This document shows positions 56,791 to 64,000 of a stretch of DNA of 64,000 nucleotides, one piece after another. The notes below the pieces were generated by a model. That model was not told where the DNA came from and did no database searches. It worked only from the letters and a program-made list of their open reading frames with translations. The DNA is from Pseudoalteromonas sp. A601 (GTDB lineage Bacteria; Pseudomonadota; Gammaproteobacteria; Enterobacterales; Alteromonadaceae). A program made the translations under genes and the position numbers. The stretch spans positions 62,001 to 126,000 of the forward strand of contig NZ_MXQF01000014.1 in assembly GCF_002165575.1 (NCBI RefSeq), in the 5' to 3' direction. Position 1 is the stretch's first letter. Each line of letters begins with the position of its first letter.

Positions 56791-56823
56791 TTACTCAAAT
56801 TAAATACCAGTATTAAACTTATG

Positions 56824-58875
56824 TTATGCGGCAATGCCGCTATGGCGCAGTAATGCGTCGACACTTGGCTCACGACCACGGAAGTTTTTAAACAATGCCA
56901 TTGGCTCCTCGCTGCCACCTTTTTCTAATATGTGCTGCATAAAGGCTTGACCCGTTTCAGGATTAAAAATCCCTTCTTCTTCAAAGCGTGAGTATGCATC
57001 TGCAGACAGCACTTCAGCCCATTTATATGAATAGTAACCTGCACTATAACCGCCGGCAAAAATATGGCTAAAGCCATGTTGGAAACGGTTAAATTCTGGC
57101 GGTTTAACAACTGATGTGTGGCTACGCACTTCATCTAAACGCGCTTGAATTTGGCATTCTTCACCCGCTTGATAATCATTATGAATTCTAAAGTCGAATA
57201 ATGAGAATTCAATTTGACGTAGCATCTGCATACCTGAGTTATAGTTTTTAGCCGCTAACAGCTTATCAAGCAACTCTTTAGGTAGTGGCTCGCCGGTTTC
57301 ATAATGGCCTGAAATAAAGTTAAGTGCCTCTTCTTCATAACACCAATTTTCTAAGAATTGGCTTGGTAGTTCTACTGCATCCCAGGCAACGCCGTTAATA
57401 CCTGCAACTGGTGCGGCTTCAACTTGAGTGAGCATATGGTGGATACCGTGACCAAACTCATGAAATAAAGTAGTTACTTCGTTATGAGTAAACAAGGCTG
57501 GTTTATCGCCTACTGCTTTATTAAAGTTACACACTAAATAAGCAACTGGCGTTTGCAACTGGCCATTGGCACGCACTTTTCGGCCCATGCAGTCATCCAT
57601 CCAGGCACCACCACGCTTGTGATCACGCGCGTATAAATCTAAATAAAAGCGCCCTCGTAAAGTATTGCTGTTATCGAAAATCTCAAAAAAGCGTACATCT
57701 TTATGGTAGCTGTCAAAGTCGTTAACTTCTTTTACGGTAATTCCAAATAAACGATTTACTGTTTCAAATAAGCCACTGAGCACTTTATTGGCAGGAAAGT
57801 AAGGACGCAGAACTTCATCTGAAATAGCGTACTTTTCTTGCTTTAACTTTTCGCCATAATAGCCATAGTCCCACGCAGCTAACTCATCAATACCGTGTTT
57901 TTCTTTAGCATAAGCTTGAAGCTCTGCTAACTCTTGCTCAGCTTGAGGTTTAGATTTAGCAGCTAAATCTTCTAAAAATGAGAACACTTGTTCTGGTGTT
58001 TCAGCCATTTTGGTTGCAAGTGACTTTTCAGCGTAGCTTTCAAAACCCAGCAATTGAGCAAGTTCATGGCGCAGCGCAAGTTCTTCACTCATAATCGTTG
58101 AATTATCAAATTCACCGGCATTTGGGCCTTGGTCTGACGCACGAGTAACAAATGCCGTATAGGTTTCTTCACGTAGCTGGCGGTTATCAGCGTAAGTCAT
58201 TACCGGTAAATACGACGGAAAATCTAACGTGAATAACCAGCCTTCTAGCTCTTTACTTTTTGCGGTATCGGCAGCCAGTGCCAAAGCTGATTCTGGTAAA
58301 CCTGCAAGTTCACTTTCATCAGTAATATGTTTTTGCCATGCAAGTGTGGCATCCATCACATTGTTACCAAATTTAGCAGCAAGCTCAGACAATCGAGCAC
58401 TTATCTCGCCGTAACGTTTTTGTTGTTCAGGTGCTAAAGCTATACCTGAAAGCTCAAAATCACGTAATGCATTGGTAATTGATTTTTGCTGTGCGGTACT
58501 CAAGGTTTTAAATTCATCACTGTTGTACAGTGCATTATAAGCGTCGTATAACCCTTGATGCTGGCCAACAAACGTTGAGTACTCTGAAATAAGCGGTAAA
58601 CATTGTTCATATTCTTTACGTAGTTCATCTGAGTTGACTACAGAGTTCATATGCGAAACAGGCGAAAACATGCGTGAAAGTTTATCGTCAACTTCTTCAA
58701 GCGGTAACACCAAGTCTTGCCAAGTAAATGACTTTTTAGCCAAAACCTCATCAATTTTTGCTCGGCATTCATCAATACCCGCTTTAAGTGCTGGCACAAC
58801 ATGCTCGGGCTTAATTTTTGAAAATGGTGGCAAGCCCTCAAGGCCTACTAGTGGGTTATTTTGTAAATCGCTCAT
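56824..58875 (-). CDS. prlC: Oligopeptidase A
   Basis: A 683-residue cytoplasmic M3 metallopeptidase, full family length. Zinc site is HEFGH (residues 472-476) in TLFHEFGHGIHHML; the third ligand is Glu in the following ELPSQFLENW helix. It cleaves short peptides, including signal-peptide fragments. ATG 58875 behind GAGAGCG is preferred to 58887. It is divergent from gor. Confidence 0.95.
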   Translation of the reverse strand: MSDLQNNPLVGLEGLPPFSKIKPEHVVPALKAGIDECRAKIDEVLAKKSFTWQDLVLPLEEVDDKLSRMFSPVSHMNSVVNSDELRKEYEQCLPLISEYSTFVGQHQGLYDAYNALYNSDEFKTLSTAQQKSITNALRDFELSGIALAPEQQKRYGEISARLSELAAKFGNNVMDATLAWQKHITDESELAGLPESALALAADTAKSKELEGWLFTLDFPSYLPVMTYADNRQLREETYTAFVTRASDQGPNAGEFDNSTIMSEELALRHELAQLLGFESYAEKSLATKMAETPEQVFSFLEDLAAKSKPQAEQELAELQAYAKEKHGIDELAAWDYGYYGEKLKQEKYAISDEVLRPYFPANKVLSGLFETVNRLFGITVKEVNDFDSYHKDVRFFEIFDNSNTLRGRFYLDLYARDHKRGGAWMDDCMGRKVRANGQLQTPVAYLVCNFNKAVGDKPALFTHNEVTTLFHEFGHGIHHMLTQVEAAPVAGINGVAWDAVELPSQFLENWCYEEEALNFISGHYETGEPLPKELLDKLLAAKNYNSGMQMLRQIEFSLFDFRIHNDYQAGEECQIQARLDEVRSHTSVVKPPEFNRFQHGFSHIFAGGYSAGYYSYKWAEVLSADAYSRFEEEGIFNPETGQAFMQHILEKGGSEEPMALFKNFRGREPSVDALLRHSGIAA

Positions 58876-59006
58876 GTTCGCTCTCAAATCGTTTCGAAGA
58901 TGATTTTTAAATTGGGGCGCAGAGCTTGAAATACAAGGGGCTTTTCACGGGTCAACCTTGTGTTATCATCAAACTATTACGTTTTATATAAACTTGAGGA
59001 CTAAAA

Positions 59007-60365
59007 ATGGCTCAGCATTTTGATTACATTGCAATTGGCGGCGGTAGCGGCGGTATCGGCTCAGCTAACCGTGCAGCAATGCGTGGTGCTAAAGTAGCAC
59101 TTATTGAAGCACAACACATGGGCGGCACCTGTGTGAATGTAGGTTGCGTACCAAAAAAAGTAATGTGGCACGGTGCACAAATTGCCGAAGCAATTAATGC
59201 TTACGCACCAGATTATGGCTTCGATGTAGAACTAAAAAGCTTCAGCTGGGCTAAATTAGTCGAAAGTCGCGAAGCTTATATTGGTCGTATCCACCAAGGT
59301 TATGACAAATACCTAGCCAGTAATGGCGTGACTGTGATCAATGGATTTGCAAAGTTCGTCGATAATAAAACCGTTGAAGTAAATGGCGAATTATATACGG
59401 CTGATCATATTTTAGTTGCTGTAGGTGGTCGCCCAACTATTCCAAATATCCCAGGTGCTGAGCACGGAATTGATTCAAATGGTTTCTTTGAATTAAGCGA
59501 ACAACCAAAACGTGTGGCCGTAATTGGCGCAGGCTATATTGCCGTTGAAATTGCAGGCGTATTACACAGCTTAGGCACTGAAACCCATTTATTCGTGCGT
59601 AAAAACAAGCCTCTTCGCTCATTTGACCCATACATCATCGACACACTTGTTGATATTATGGCGAAGGAAGGTCCAACGCTACATACCGAATGCTCACCAA
59701 AAGAAGTCGTCAAACAAAGCGATGGCAGCTTAACCATTCACTTTGAAAACGGTTATAATCAAAACGTTGATCAAGTAATTTGGGCCATTGGCCGTACACC
59801 AACAACAGATAAAATTAACCTTGCAGCTGCTGGCGTTGAAGTGAATGAAAGCGGCTATGTGAAAGTTGATGAATATCAAAACACCACAGCTGAAAACGTC
59901 TATGCCGTTGGTGATATTATCGAAAATGGTATAGAGCTGACACCGGTTGCCGTTAAAGCAGGCCGTACTTTATCAGAACGCTTGTTTAATAAAGAACTGC
60001 CAGATGATTTAAAAATGGATTACAGCTTAGTGCCAACAGTGGTATTTAGCCACCCGCCAATTGGTACGATAGGTTTAACAGAGCAAGAGGCTATTTCGCA
60101 ATTCGGTAGCGAAAACGTAAAAGTGTATAAATCTAGCTTTGCTGCTATGTACACAGCCGTTACTCAGCACCGCCAAGCATGTAATATGATGCTAGTTTGC
60201 GCAGGCGATGATGAAAAAGTCGTTGGTCTACACGGTATCGGTTTTACTGTAGATGAAATGATCCAAGGCTTCGCTGTTGCCATGAAAATGGGTGCAACGA
60301 AAGCTGATTTTGATTCAGTGGTAGCTATTCACCCTACAGGCTCGGAAGAGTTTGTTACTATGTAA
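59007..60365 (+). CDS. gor: Glutathione-disulfide reductase
   Basis: A 452-residue flavoprotein: FAD-binding [10 protein letters not shown], redox disulfide Cys42-VNVG-Cys47 in [18 protein letters not shown]-binding [13 protein letters not shown], and C-terminal catalytic HPTGSEEFV. It keeps glutathione reduced using NADPH. An oxidised-glutathione identity is supported by the GxGYIAVE and family length, close to E. coli Gor. RBS TTGAGGAC precedes the ATG. Confidence 0.95.
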   Translation: MAQHFDYIAIGGGSGGIGSANRAAMRGAKVALIEAQHMGGTCVNVGCVPKKVMWHGAQIAEAINAYAPDYGFDVELKSFSWAKLVESREAYIGRIHQGYDKYLASNGVTVINGFAKFVDNKTVEVNGELYTADHILVAVGGRPTIPNIPGAEHGIDSNGFFELSEQPKRVAVIGAGYIAVEIAGVLHSLGTETHLFVRKNKPLRSFDPYIIDTLVDIMAKEGPTLHTECSPKEVVKQSDGSLTIHFENGYNQNVDQVIWAIGRTPTTDKINLAAAGVEVNESGYVKVDEYQNTTAENVYAVGDIIENGIELTPVAVKAGRTLSERLFNKELPDDLKMDYSLVPTVVFSHPPIGTIGLTEQEAISQFGSENVKVYKSSFAAMYTAVTQHRQACNMMLVCAGDDEKVVGLHGIGFTVDEMIQGFAVAMKMGATKADFDSVVAIHPTGSEEFVTM

Positions 60366-60418
60366 ATTATTCTCTGGAAAAGTGAAACTTTACATTTGCT
60401 AACTCTGGAAAACGAACT

Positions 60419-60457
60419 AAGCTGATCAATTAATGTACGATTTTTGGTCAGCTTTTT
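60419..60457 (+). terminator. Terminator of gor
   Basis: AAGCTGATC / GGTCAGCTT with an 18-base loop and a T-run. Confidence 0.65.
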
Positions 60458-60480
60458 TATGCTCACAATAGTTCAATCAG

Positions 60481-60948
60481 ATGATTTTAAAACTGAGATC
60501 CAAACTCCTTTTTGCAAAAAAGGAATCAAGCATTCATCTAAAAGGCTTTCCAACTTTTTATGAAGATGGTGAATACGTCATGCCAATAAAGAACTTAAAT
60601 TTCGTCAAGCGGTTTACAACACATCATTTCACTATTGTGCGTAAAGAGAGCTTCAACCCCTACCCGATTTACACCGCTTTAAGTGAAAAAGCAAAACAAT
60701 GCTGTGAGGAATTTCACGATCTTGCTAGTCGTTACAATTCTATTATTGAAAGAAAATTGGACGCAAAGATTTCAGGGCCAGAACCAGAAATTCATTTTAG
60801 CACCACAGACTTAGGTGAATTTAAGGCTAGTTTTACATTATTTTGTCCAACCGAAAGAGCGCTAGAAATAGAACACCAGCTAACTGCATTTTTTATGGAG
60901 CTTTGGTACCGCGAAGCATCAACAAGCATTATTTGCGATCGCAGATAA
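60481..60948 (+). CDS. Unrecognised 155-residue protein, possibly a detached MscS-type cytoplasmic domain
   Basis: A soluble mixed alpha/beta protein with KGFPTFYEDGEYVMPIKNL, FTTHHFTIVRKESFNPYP and EIEHQLTAFFMELWYREAS. I do not recognise it. The pattern of strands then helices and the EIEHQLTAFF ending resemble the C-terminal cytoplasmic part of mechanosensitive-channel proteins, without the membrane helices. There is an in-frame stop shortly upstream (60469) and no strong ribosome binding site, so it could be a remnant. Low certainty. Confidence 0.5.
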   Translation: MILKLRSKLLFAKKESSIHLKGFPTFYEDGEYVMPIKNLNFVKRFTTHHFTIVRKESFNPYPIYTALSEKAKQCCEEFHDLASRYNSIIERKLDAKISGPEPEIHFSTTDLGEFKASFTLFCPTERALEIEHQLTAFFMELWYREASTSIICDRR

Positions 60949-61049
60949 AACTGATGTATTCAACGGACTGAAGAGCAACAAAAATAAATTTAAACCTCTT
61001 TTCAAACAAGGGCGTACAAAAAACACTCAAAACTATTTCGGGTTTATTG

Positions 61050-61077
61050 TTTACTTTGTGGTGAAAGTCGTTAAAAT
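61050..61077 (+). promoter_or_regulatory. Possible suhB promoter
   Basis: TTTACT and TAAAAT separated by 16 bases, 51 bases before the suhB start. Confidence 0.4.
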
Positions 61078-61127
61078 ACGCCGGCTTAAAATATATAAAC
61101 GTTCTTTTACAACCCAAAGGTAAAACC

Positions 61128-61931
61128 ATGCATCCAATGTTAAACATTGCGGTTCGCGCTGCGCGTAACGCAGGCAAACTTTTACTTCGCGCAAGTGAAG
61201 ATTTATCAAAAGTTGAAGTGCAACAAAAAGGCACTAACGATTTAGTAACGAATATTGATAAAGAAGCTGAAGCCGTAATCCGTGACACTATTTTACAGTC
61301 TTACCCTACTCACTCTATCGTGGGTGAAGAATTAGGTGAGCACAAAGGCAAGGATGTAGATTACCAATGGATTGTAGATCCTATTGATGGCACAACAAAC
61401 TTCATCAAAGGTCTTCCTCATTTCGCGATTTCTATCGCATTAAAAGTTAAAGGTCGTTTAGACCAATCTGTTATTTATGATCCTATCCGTGGTGAGCTTT
61501 TCACAGCTTCACGTGGTCAAGGCGCGCAACTTAACAGCAAACGTCTTCGTGTTAGCAAAACAACTGTTCTTGCAGGTACTGTACTTGCTACTGGCTTTCC
61601 ATATAAGAACAAGCACCATATGGATGCATACACTGAAGCATTCAAAGCATTGTTTGTGCATACTGCTGATATTCGTCGTGCAGGTTGCACAGCGTTAGAT
61701 ATGGCTTATGTTGCAGCTGGTCGTGTTGATGGTTTCTTTGAGATTGGCTTAAAACCTTGGCATAGTGCTGCTGGTGAGTTAATGGTAAAAGAAGCGGGCG
61801 GTATGATTGTAGATTTCGCTGGCGGCAATAACTACAACCAAAGCGGTAACCTTATTTGTGGTGCACCAAAGCTAACACAAGCAATTGTACGTGAGATGCG
61901 CCCTGTATTAACTGAGTCACTGCTTCGTTAA
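61128..61931 (+). CDS. suhB: Inositol-1-monophosphatase SuhB with altered metal ligand
   Basis: A 267-residue SuhB matching E. coli SuhB along its length: MHPMLNIAVRAARNAGKLLL, VGEELGEHKG, metal-binding DPIDGTTNFIKGLPHF, and LDMAYVAAGRVDGFFEIGL. The conserved late motif normally reads WDxAAG; here it is W-H-S-A-A-G, with His212 in place of the metal-binding Asp (GAT to CAT needs one base). SuhB also helps rRNA antitermination with NusA/B/E/G, a role not needing catalysis. Catalytic activity is thus doubtful; the structural role may remain. Confidence 0.95.
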   Translation: MHPMLNIAVRAARNAGKLLLRASEDLSKVEVQQKGTNDLVTNIDKEAEAVIRDTILQSYPTHSIVGEELGEHKGKDVDYQWIVDPIDGTTNFIKGLPHFAISIALKVKGRLDQSVIYDPIRGELFTASRGQGAQLNSKRLRVSKTTVLAGTVLATGFPYKNKHHMDAYTEAFKALFVHTADIRRAGCTALDMAYVAAGRVDGFFEIGLKPWHSAAGELMVKEAGGMIVDFAGGNNYNQSGNLICGAPKLTQAIVREMRPVLTESLLR

Positions 61932-61967
61932 TCATTACTGCGGGATAATTACTTCTTATTCCCAGTA

Positions 61968-62000
61968 GCTGCTTTCAATGCTCATTGCGTTGAAAGCAGC
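61968..62000 (+). terminator. Hairpin after suhB
   Basis: A perfect 11-base stem GCTGCTTTCAA / TTGAAAGCAGC, no T-tract. Confidence 0.45.
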
Positions 62001-62110
62001 CAGTTATAACTACTATAAACTTAGCTAATAAACTCAATAAAGCATAATGGCAAGCTAAATAGCTGCGAGAGTCATACCAACGCGCAGCTAAAACACACCT
62101 TACAGATGCA

Positions 62111-62150
62111 AAAATACCGCTGAGGTAATAATCCAAGCAGCGGTATTTTT
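62111..62150. terminator. Bidirectional terminator between suhB and trpS
   Basis: AAAATACCGCTG / CAGCGGTATTTT, a perfect 12-base stem, with T-runs on both strands. Confidence 0.85.
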
Positions 62151-62165
62151 TTGTCTCAATAACGA

Positions 62166-63170
62166 CTATGGGCGCGGGATAAAACCGAGTGCATCGTAAA
62201 CTGACTTTAACGTCTTCTCAGCACGAATACTGGCTTTTTCGGCGCCGGTTTTCATGATGTTATCAAGTAAAGTTTGGTCTTCACGAATTTCTTTAAAGCG
62301 CGCTTGAATTGGCTCAATCATGCTTACAACCGCATCTGCAGTATCTTTTTTCAAATGACCATACATTTTGTCTTCATATTCTGGCACAAGCTCTTCGATA
62401 GAGCGCTTAGTGGCAACAGACATAAGCGTTAATAAATTTGATACACCTGGTTTTTCAGTACGATCAAAATAAATACGTGCTTGCTCATCTGAATCTGTTA
62501 CAGCTTTTTTCAGCTTTTTCTCAATCTTTTTCGGCTCATCTAGCATCATGATAAATCCATTTGGATTGTCATCTGATTTAGACATTTTCTTCAGCGGATC
62601 TTGCAAGCTCATTACGCGCGCGCCAAACTCTGGAATATAAGGTTCTGGAATTGTGAAAACCTCACCATATAAGTTATTAAAACGTGTGGCAATATCTCGA
62701 GTAAGCTCTAAATGTTGTTTTTGATCATCCCCAACAGGTACTTGATCTGCCTGATACAGTAAAATATCTGCAGCTTGCAGCACCGGGTAAGCAAACAAAC
62801 CCACATTTACATTATTTGCATGCTTAGATGACTTGTCTTTAAACTGAGTCATACGATTAAGTTCACCCATTTGTGCATAACAATTAAGTACCCAACCTAA
62901 CTGTGCATGCTCTGGCACTTGCGATTGCACAAATAAAGCCGCTTTATTAGGATCTATACCACATGCAACATATAAAGCGATGCCATCGAGCACTCGCGAT
63001 CGTAACAATTCAGGGTCTTGCCGTACGGTAATAGCATGCAAATTAGCTAACATAAAGTGACTATCATACTCTTCCTGTAGTTTAACCCACTGGTTAATAG
63101 CACCAACATAGTTGCCTATTGTCATACCACCGGTTGGCTGCATGCCACTTAATACTACTGGTTTACTCAT
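62166..63170 (-). CDS. trpS: Tryptophanyl-tRNA synthetase
   Basis: A 334-residue class I synthetase, the usual length. The HIGH-equivalent is [13 protein letters not shown], the KMSKS loop is [10 protein letters not shown], and [17 protein letters not shown] is typical of bacterial TrpRS. Charges tRNA-Trp. Downstream of gph in the conserved rpe-gph-trpS cluster. Confidence 0.97.
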   Translation of the reverse strand: MSKPVVLSGMQPTGGMTIGNYVGAINQWVKLQEEYDSHFMLANLHAITVRQDPELLRSRVLDGIALYVACGIDPNKAALFVQSQVPEHAQLGWVLNCYAQMGELNRMTQFKDKSSKHANNVNVGLFAYPVLQAADILLYQADQVPVGDDQKQHLELTRDIATRFNNLYGEVFTIPEPYIPEFGARVMSLQDPLKKMSKSDDNPNGFIMMLDEPKKIEKKLKKAVTDSDEQARIYFDRTEKPGVSNLLTLMSVATKRSIEELVPEYEDKMYGHLKKDTADAVVSMIEPIQARFKEIREDQTLLDNIMKTGAEKASIRAEKTLKSVYDALGFIPRP

Positions 63171-63220
63171 GATGTTCCTTTATATTACTAAAATAAAAAA
63201 TACTAAAATTAAAAACGCTC

Positions 63221-63886
63221 TTACCTTTGGGTAAGTACGGGTATTATATCTAAGAATGTATCACAGAGGTACTGTGGATTGTAATCACTCAACTTTTCAC
63301 CTTGGTTATAACCATAATTCACAGCAATTACATCTATGTTTGCAGCATGTGCAGCTAAGATGTCACTTTTTGAGTCACCAATCATTACAGCTTGGCTTGC
63401 TGGCACATTTAATTGCTTGCAAGCAAACAAAAGCGGTTCAGCCGATGGCTTTTTAGCCATACCATCCCCACATACGATCACGTCAAAATGCTCTGTCAAC
63501 GCTAGTTTATCAAGTAGCTTTTCAGTAAAACGACGCGCTTTATTGGTAATGAGTGCTTTTGGGGTGCTACGAAGAGCAGCAAGACCTGTTTCAACATGCT
63601 GGTAAAGCACGCTGTACTCACCAACTTGTTGCTCGTAATGACCATAAAAAAGATTGATGGCTCGCTTGGCAAGCTGTTCATCTAGTTGCTCACTAATTTG
63701 CATGTCGCCACTTAAACCACGCTTAACTAGGGTTTCAATACCATTTCCGACCCAGGTTTCAACTAAACGCTGACTCACTATAGGAAAAGCCAACTCAGTT
63801 AAAGTCAAATTCATTGCAATATATAAATCATATACACTGTCGACTAAGGTGCCATCTAAATCAAAAAAAGCGGCCTCGTATTTCAT
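63221..63886 (-). CDS. gph: Phosphoglycolate phosphatase
   Basis: A 221-residue HAD-family phosphatase. Nucleophile Asp9 and Asp11 in FFDLDGTLVDS, later LITNKARRFTEKLL and MIGDSKSDILAA. Removes phosphate from 2-phosphoglycolate formed in DNA repair. The start overlaps the rpe stop by one base (TAATG). A small hairpin (CTTACC / GGTAAG) overlaps its stop codon. Confidence 0.93.
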   Translation of the reverse strand: MKYEAAFFDLDGTLVDSVYDLYIAMNLTLTELAFPIVSQRLVETWVGNGIETLVKRGLSGDMQISEQLDEQLAKRAINLFYGHYEQQVGEYSVLYQHVETGLAALRSTPKALITNKARRFTEKLLDKLALTEHFDVIVCGDGMAKKPSAEPLLFACKQLNVPASQAVMIGDSKSDILAAHAANIDVIAVNYGYNQGEKLSDYNPQYLCDTFLDIIPVLTQR

Positions 63887-64000
63887 TAATTTACACCTTC
63901 TAATTGTTCACGCATTTGCTCTATGACTTTTTTATAATCTGGTTGATTAAAAATAGCGGAGCCTGCAACAAACATATCAGCACCCGCCTGTGCTGCGGCT
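63886..64000 (-). CDS. rpe: Ribulose-phosphate 3-epimerase (C-terminal fragment; cut by window edge)
   Basis: The last 37 residues, reading [20 protein letters not shown] then [13 protein letters not shown], followed by TAA. The motif [13 protein letters not shown] is the phosphate-binding end of the TIM barrel. Interconverts ribulose and xylulose 5-phosphates. The remainder is beyond the window. Confidence 0.93.
   Translation of the reverse strand, partial: AAAQAGADMFVAGSAIFNQPDYKKVIEQMREQLEGVN

Overview
The window is an AT-rich stretch of a marine gammaproteobacterial chromosome, most like Pseudoalteromonas or a close Alteromonadales relative. Evidence for this is the gene order (sspB-sspA-petCBA-rpsI-rplM, dciA-mutT-secA-zapE, degQ-degS-murA-ibaG-mlaBCDEF, kdsDC-lptCAB-rpoN-hpf-ptsN-rapZ-npr, rpe-gph-trpS), a GH109-type enzyme, abundant chemotaxis and cyclic-di-GMP proteins, and gene-free stretches filled with short palindromic and tandem repeats. 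I see no rRNA, tRNA, prophage, insertion sequence or CRISPR array. The species assignment is inference from protein resemblance.

Layout. 1-8.4 kb is accessory: the cut end of a CBS-PAS-GGDEF-EAL signalling protein, a histone-deacetylase-like hydrolase, a secreted serine hydrolase, a gamma-glutamylcyclotransferase-like protein, a LysE exporter, an unrecognised 260-residue protein, CreA, a small outer-membrane barrel and a tautomerase-family protein. 8.4-12.9 kb holds a second ZapE-like ATPase, RsuA, a Cache-type chemoreceptor and YggN. 13.0-16.5 kb is a compact sugar cluster: a Tat-exported GH109 enzyme, an N-acetylhexosamine 1-kinase homologue and a sugar nucleotidyltransferase. 16.7-24.3 kb has an M13 peptidase, SspAB, the cytochrome bc1 complex and ribosomal proteins S9 and L13. 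24.4-30.7 kb has DciA, MutT, SecA, ZapE and ZapG. 30.8-46.1 kb is an envelope block: periplasmic proteases DegQ and DegS, MurA, the Mla lipid-transport operon, and divergently the Kdo/LPS-export genes followed by sigma-54 and the nitrogen-PTS genes. 46.2-50.4 kb holds MgtE, a tandem 32-bp repeat, a 31-residue ORF with a near-perfect ribosome binding site, a Pmp3-like peptide, a double-BON periplasmic protein, a LiaF-like protein and a glyoxalase-family protein. 50.6-64 kb has PmbA, YjgA, a chemoreceptor, RsmJ, a response regulator, oligopeptidase A, glutathione reductase, SuhB and the trpS-gph-rpe cluster.

How genes work together. MlaBCDEF, KdsCD, LptABC, DegS/DegQ and MurA together maintain the cell envelope. 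PetABC is the quinol-to-cytochrome c step of respiration. SspB, DegQ, DegS, PrlC, PepO and PmbA make proteolysis a recurrent theme.

The most notable points are: (1) the GH109/NahK/nucleotidyltransferase cluster, which could be a self-contained route from released GalNAc to a nucleotide-activated sugar; (2) a SuhB whose conserved metal-binding Asp (WD motif) is His; (3) the overlooked 31-residue ORF beside a six-unit minisatellite; (4) an interspersed palindromic repeat family; and (5) an orphan protein with a Gly/Cys-rich motif. No search was possible, so novelty is not established for any of them.
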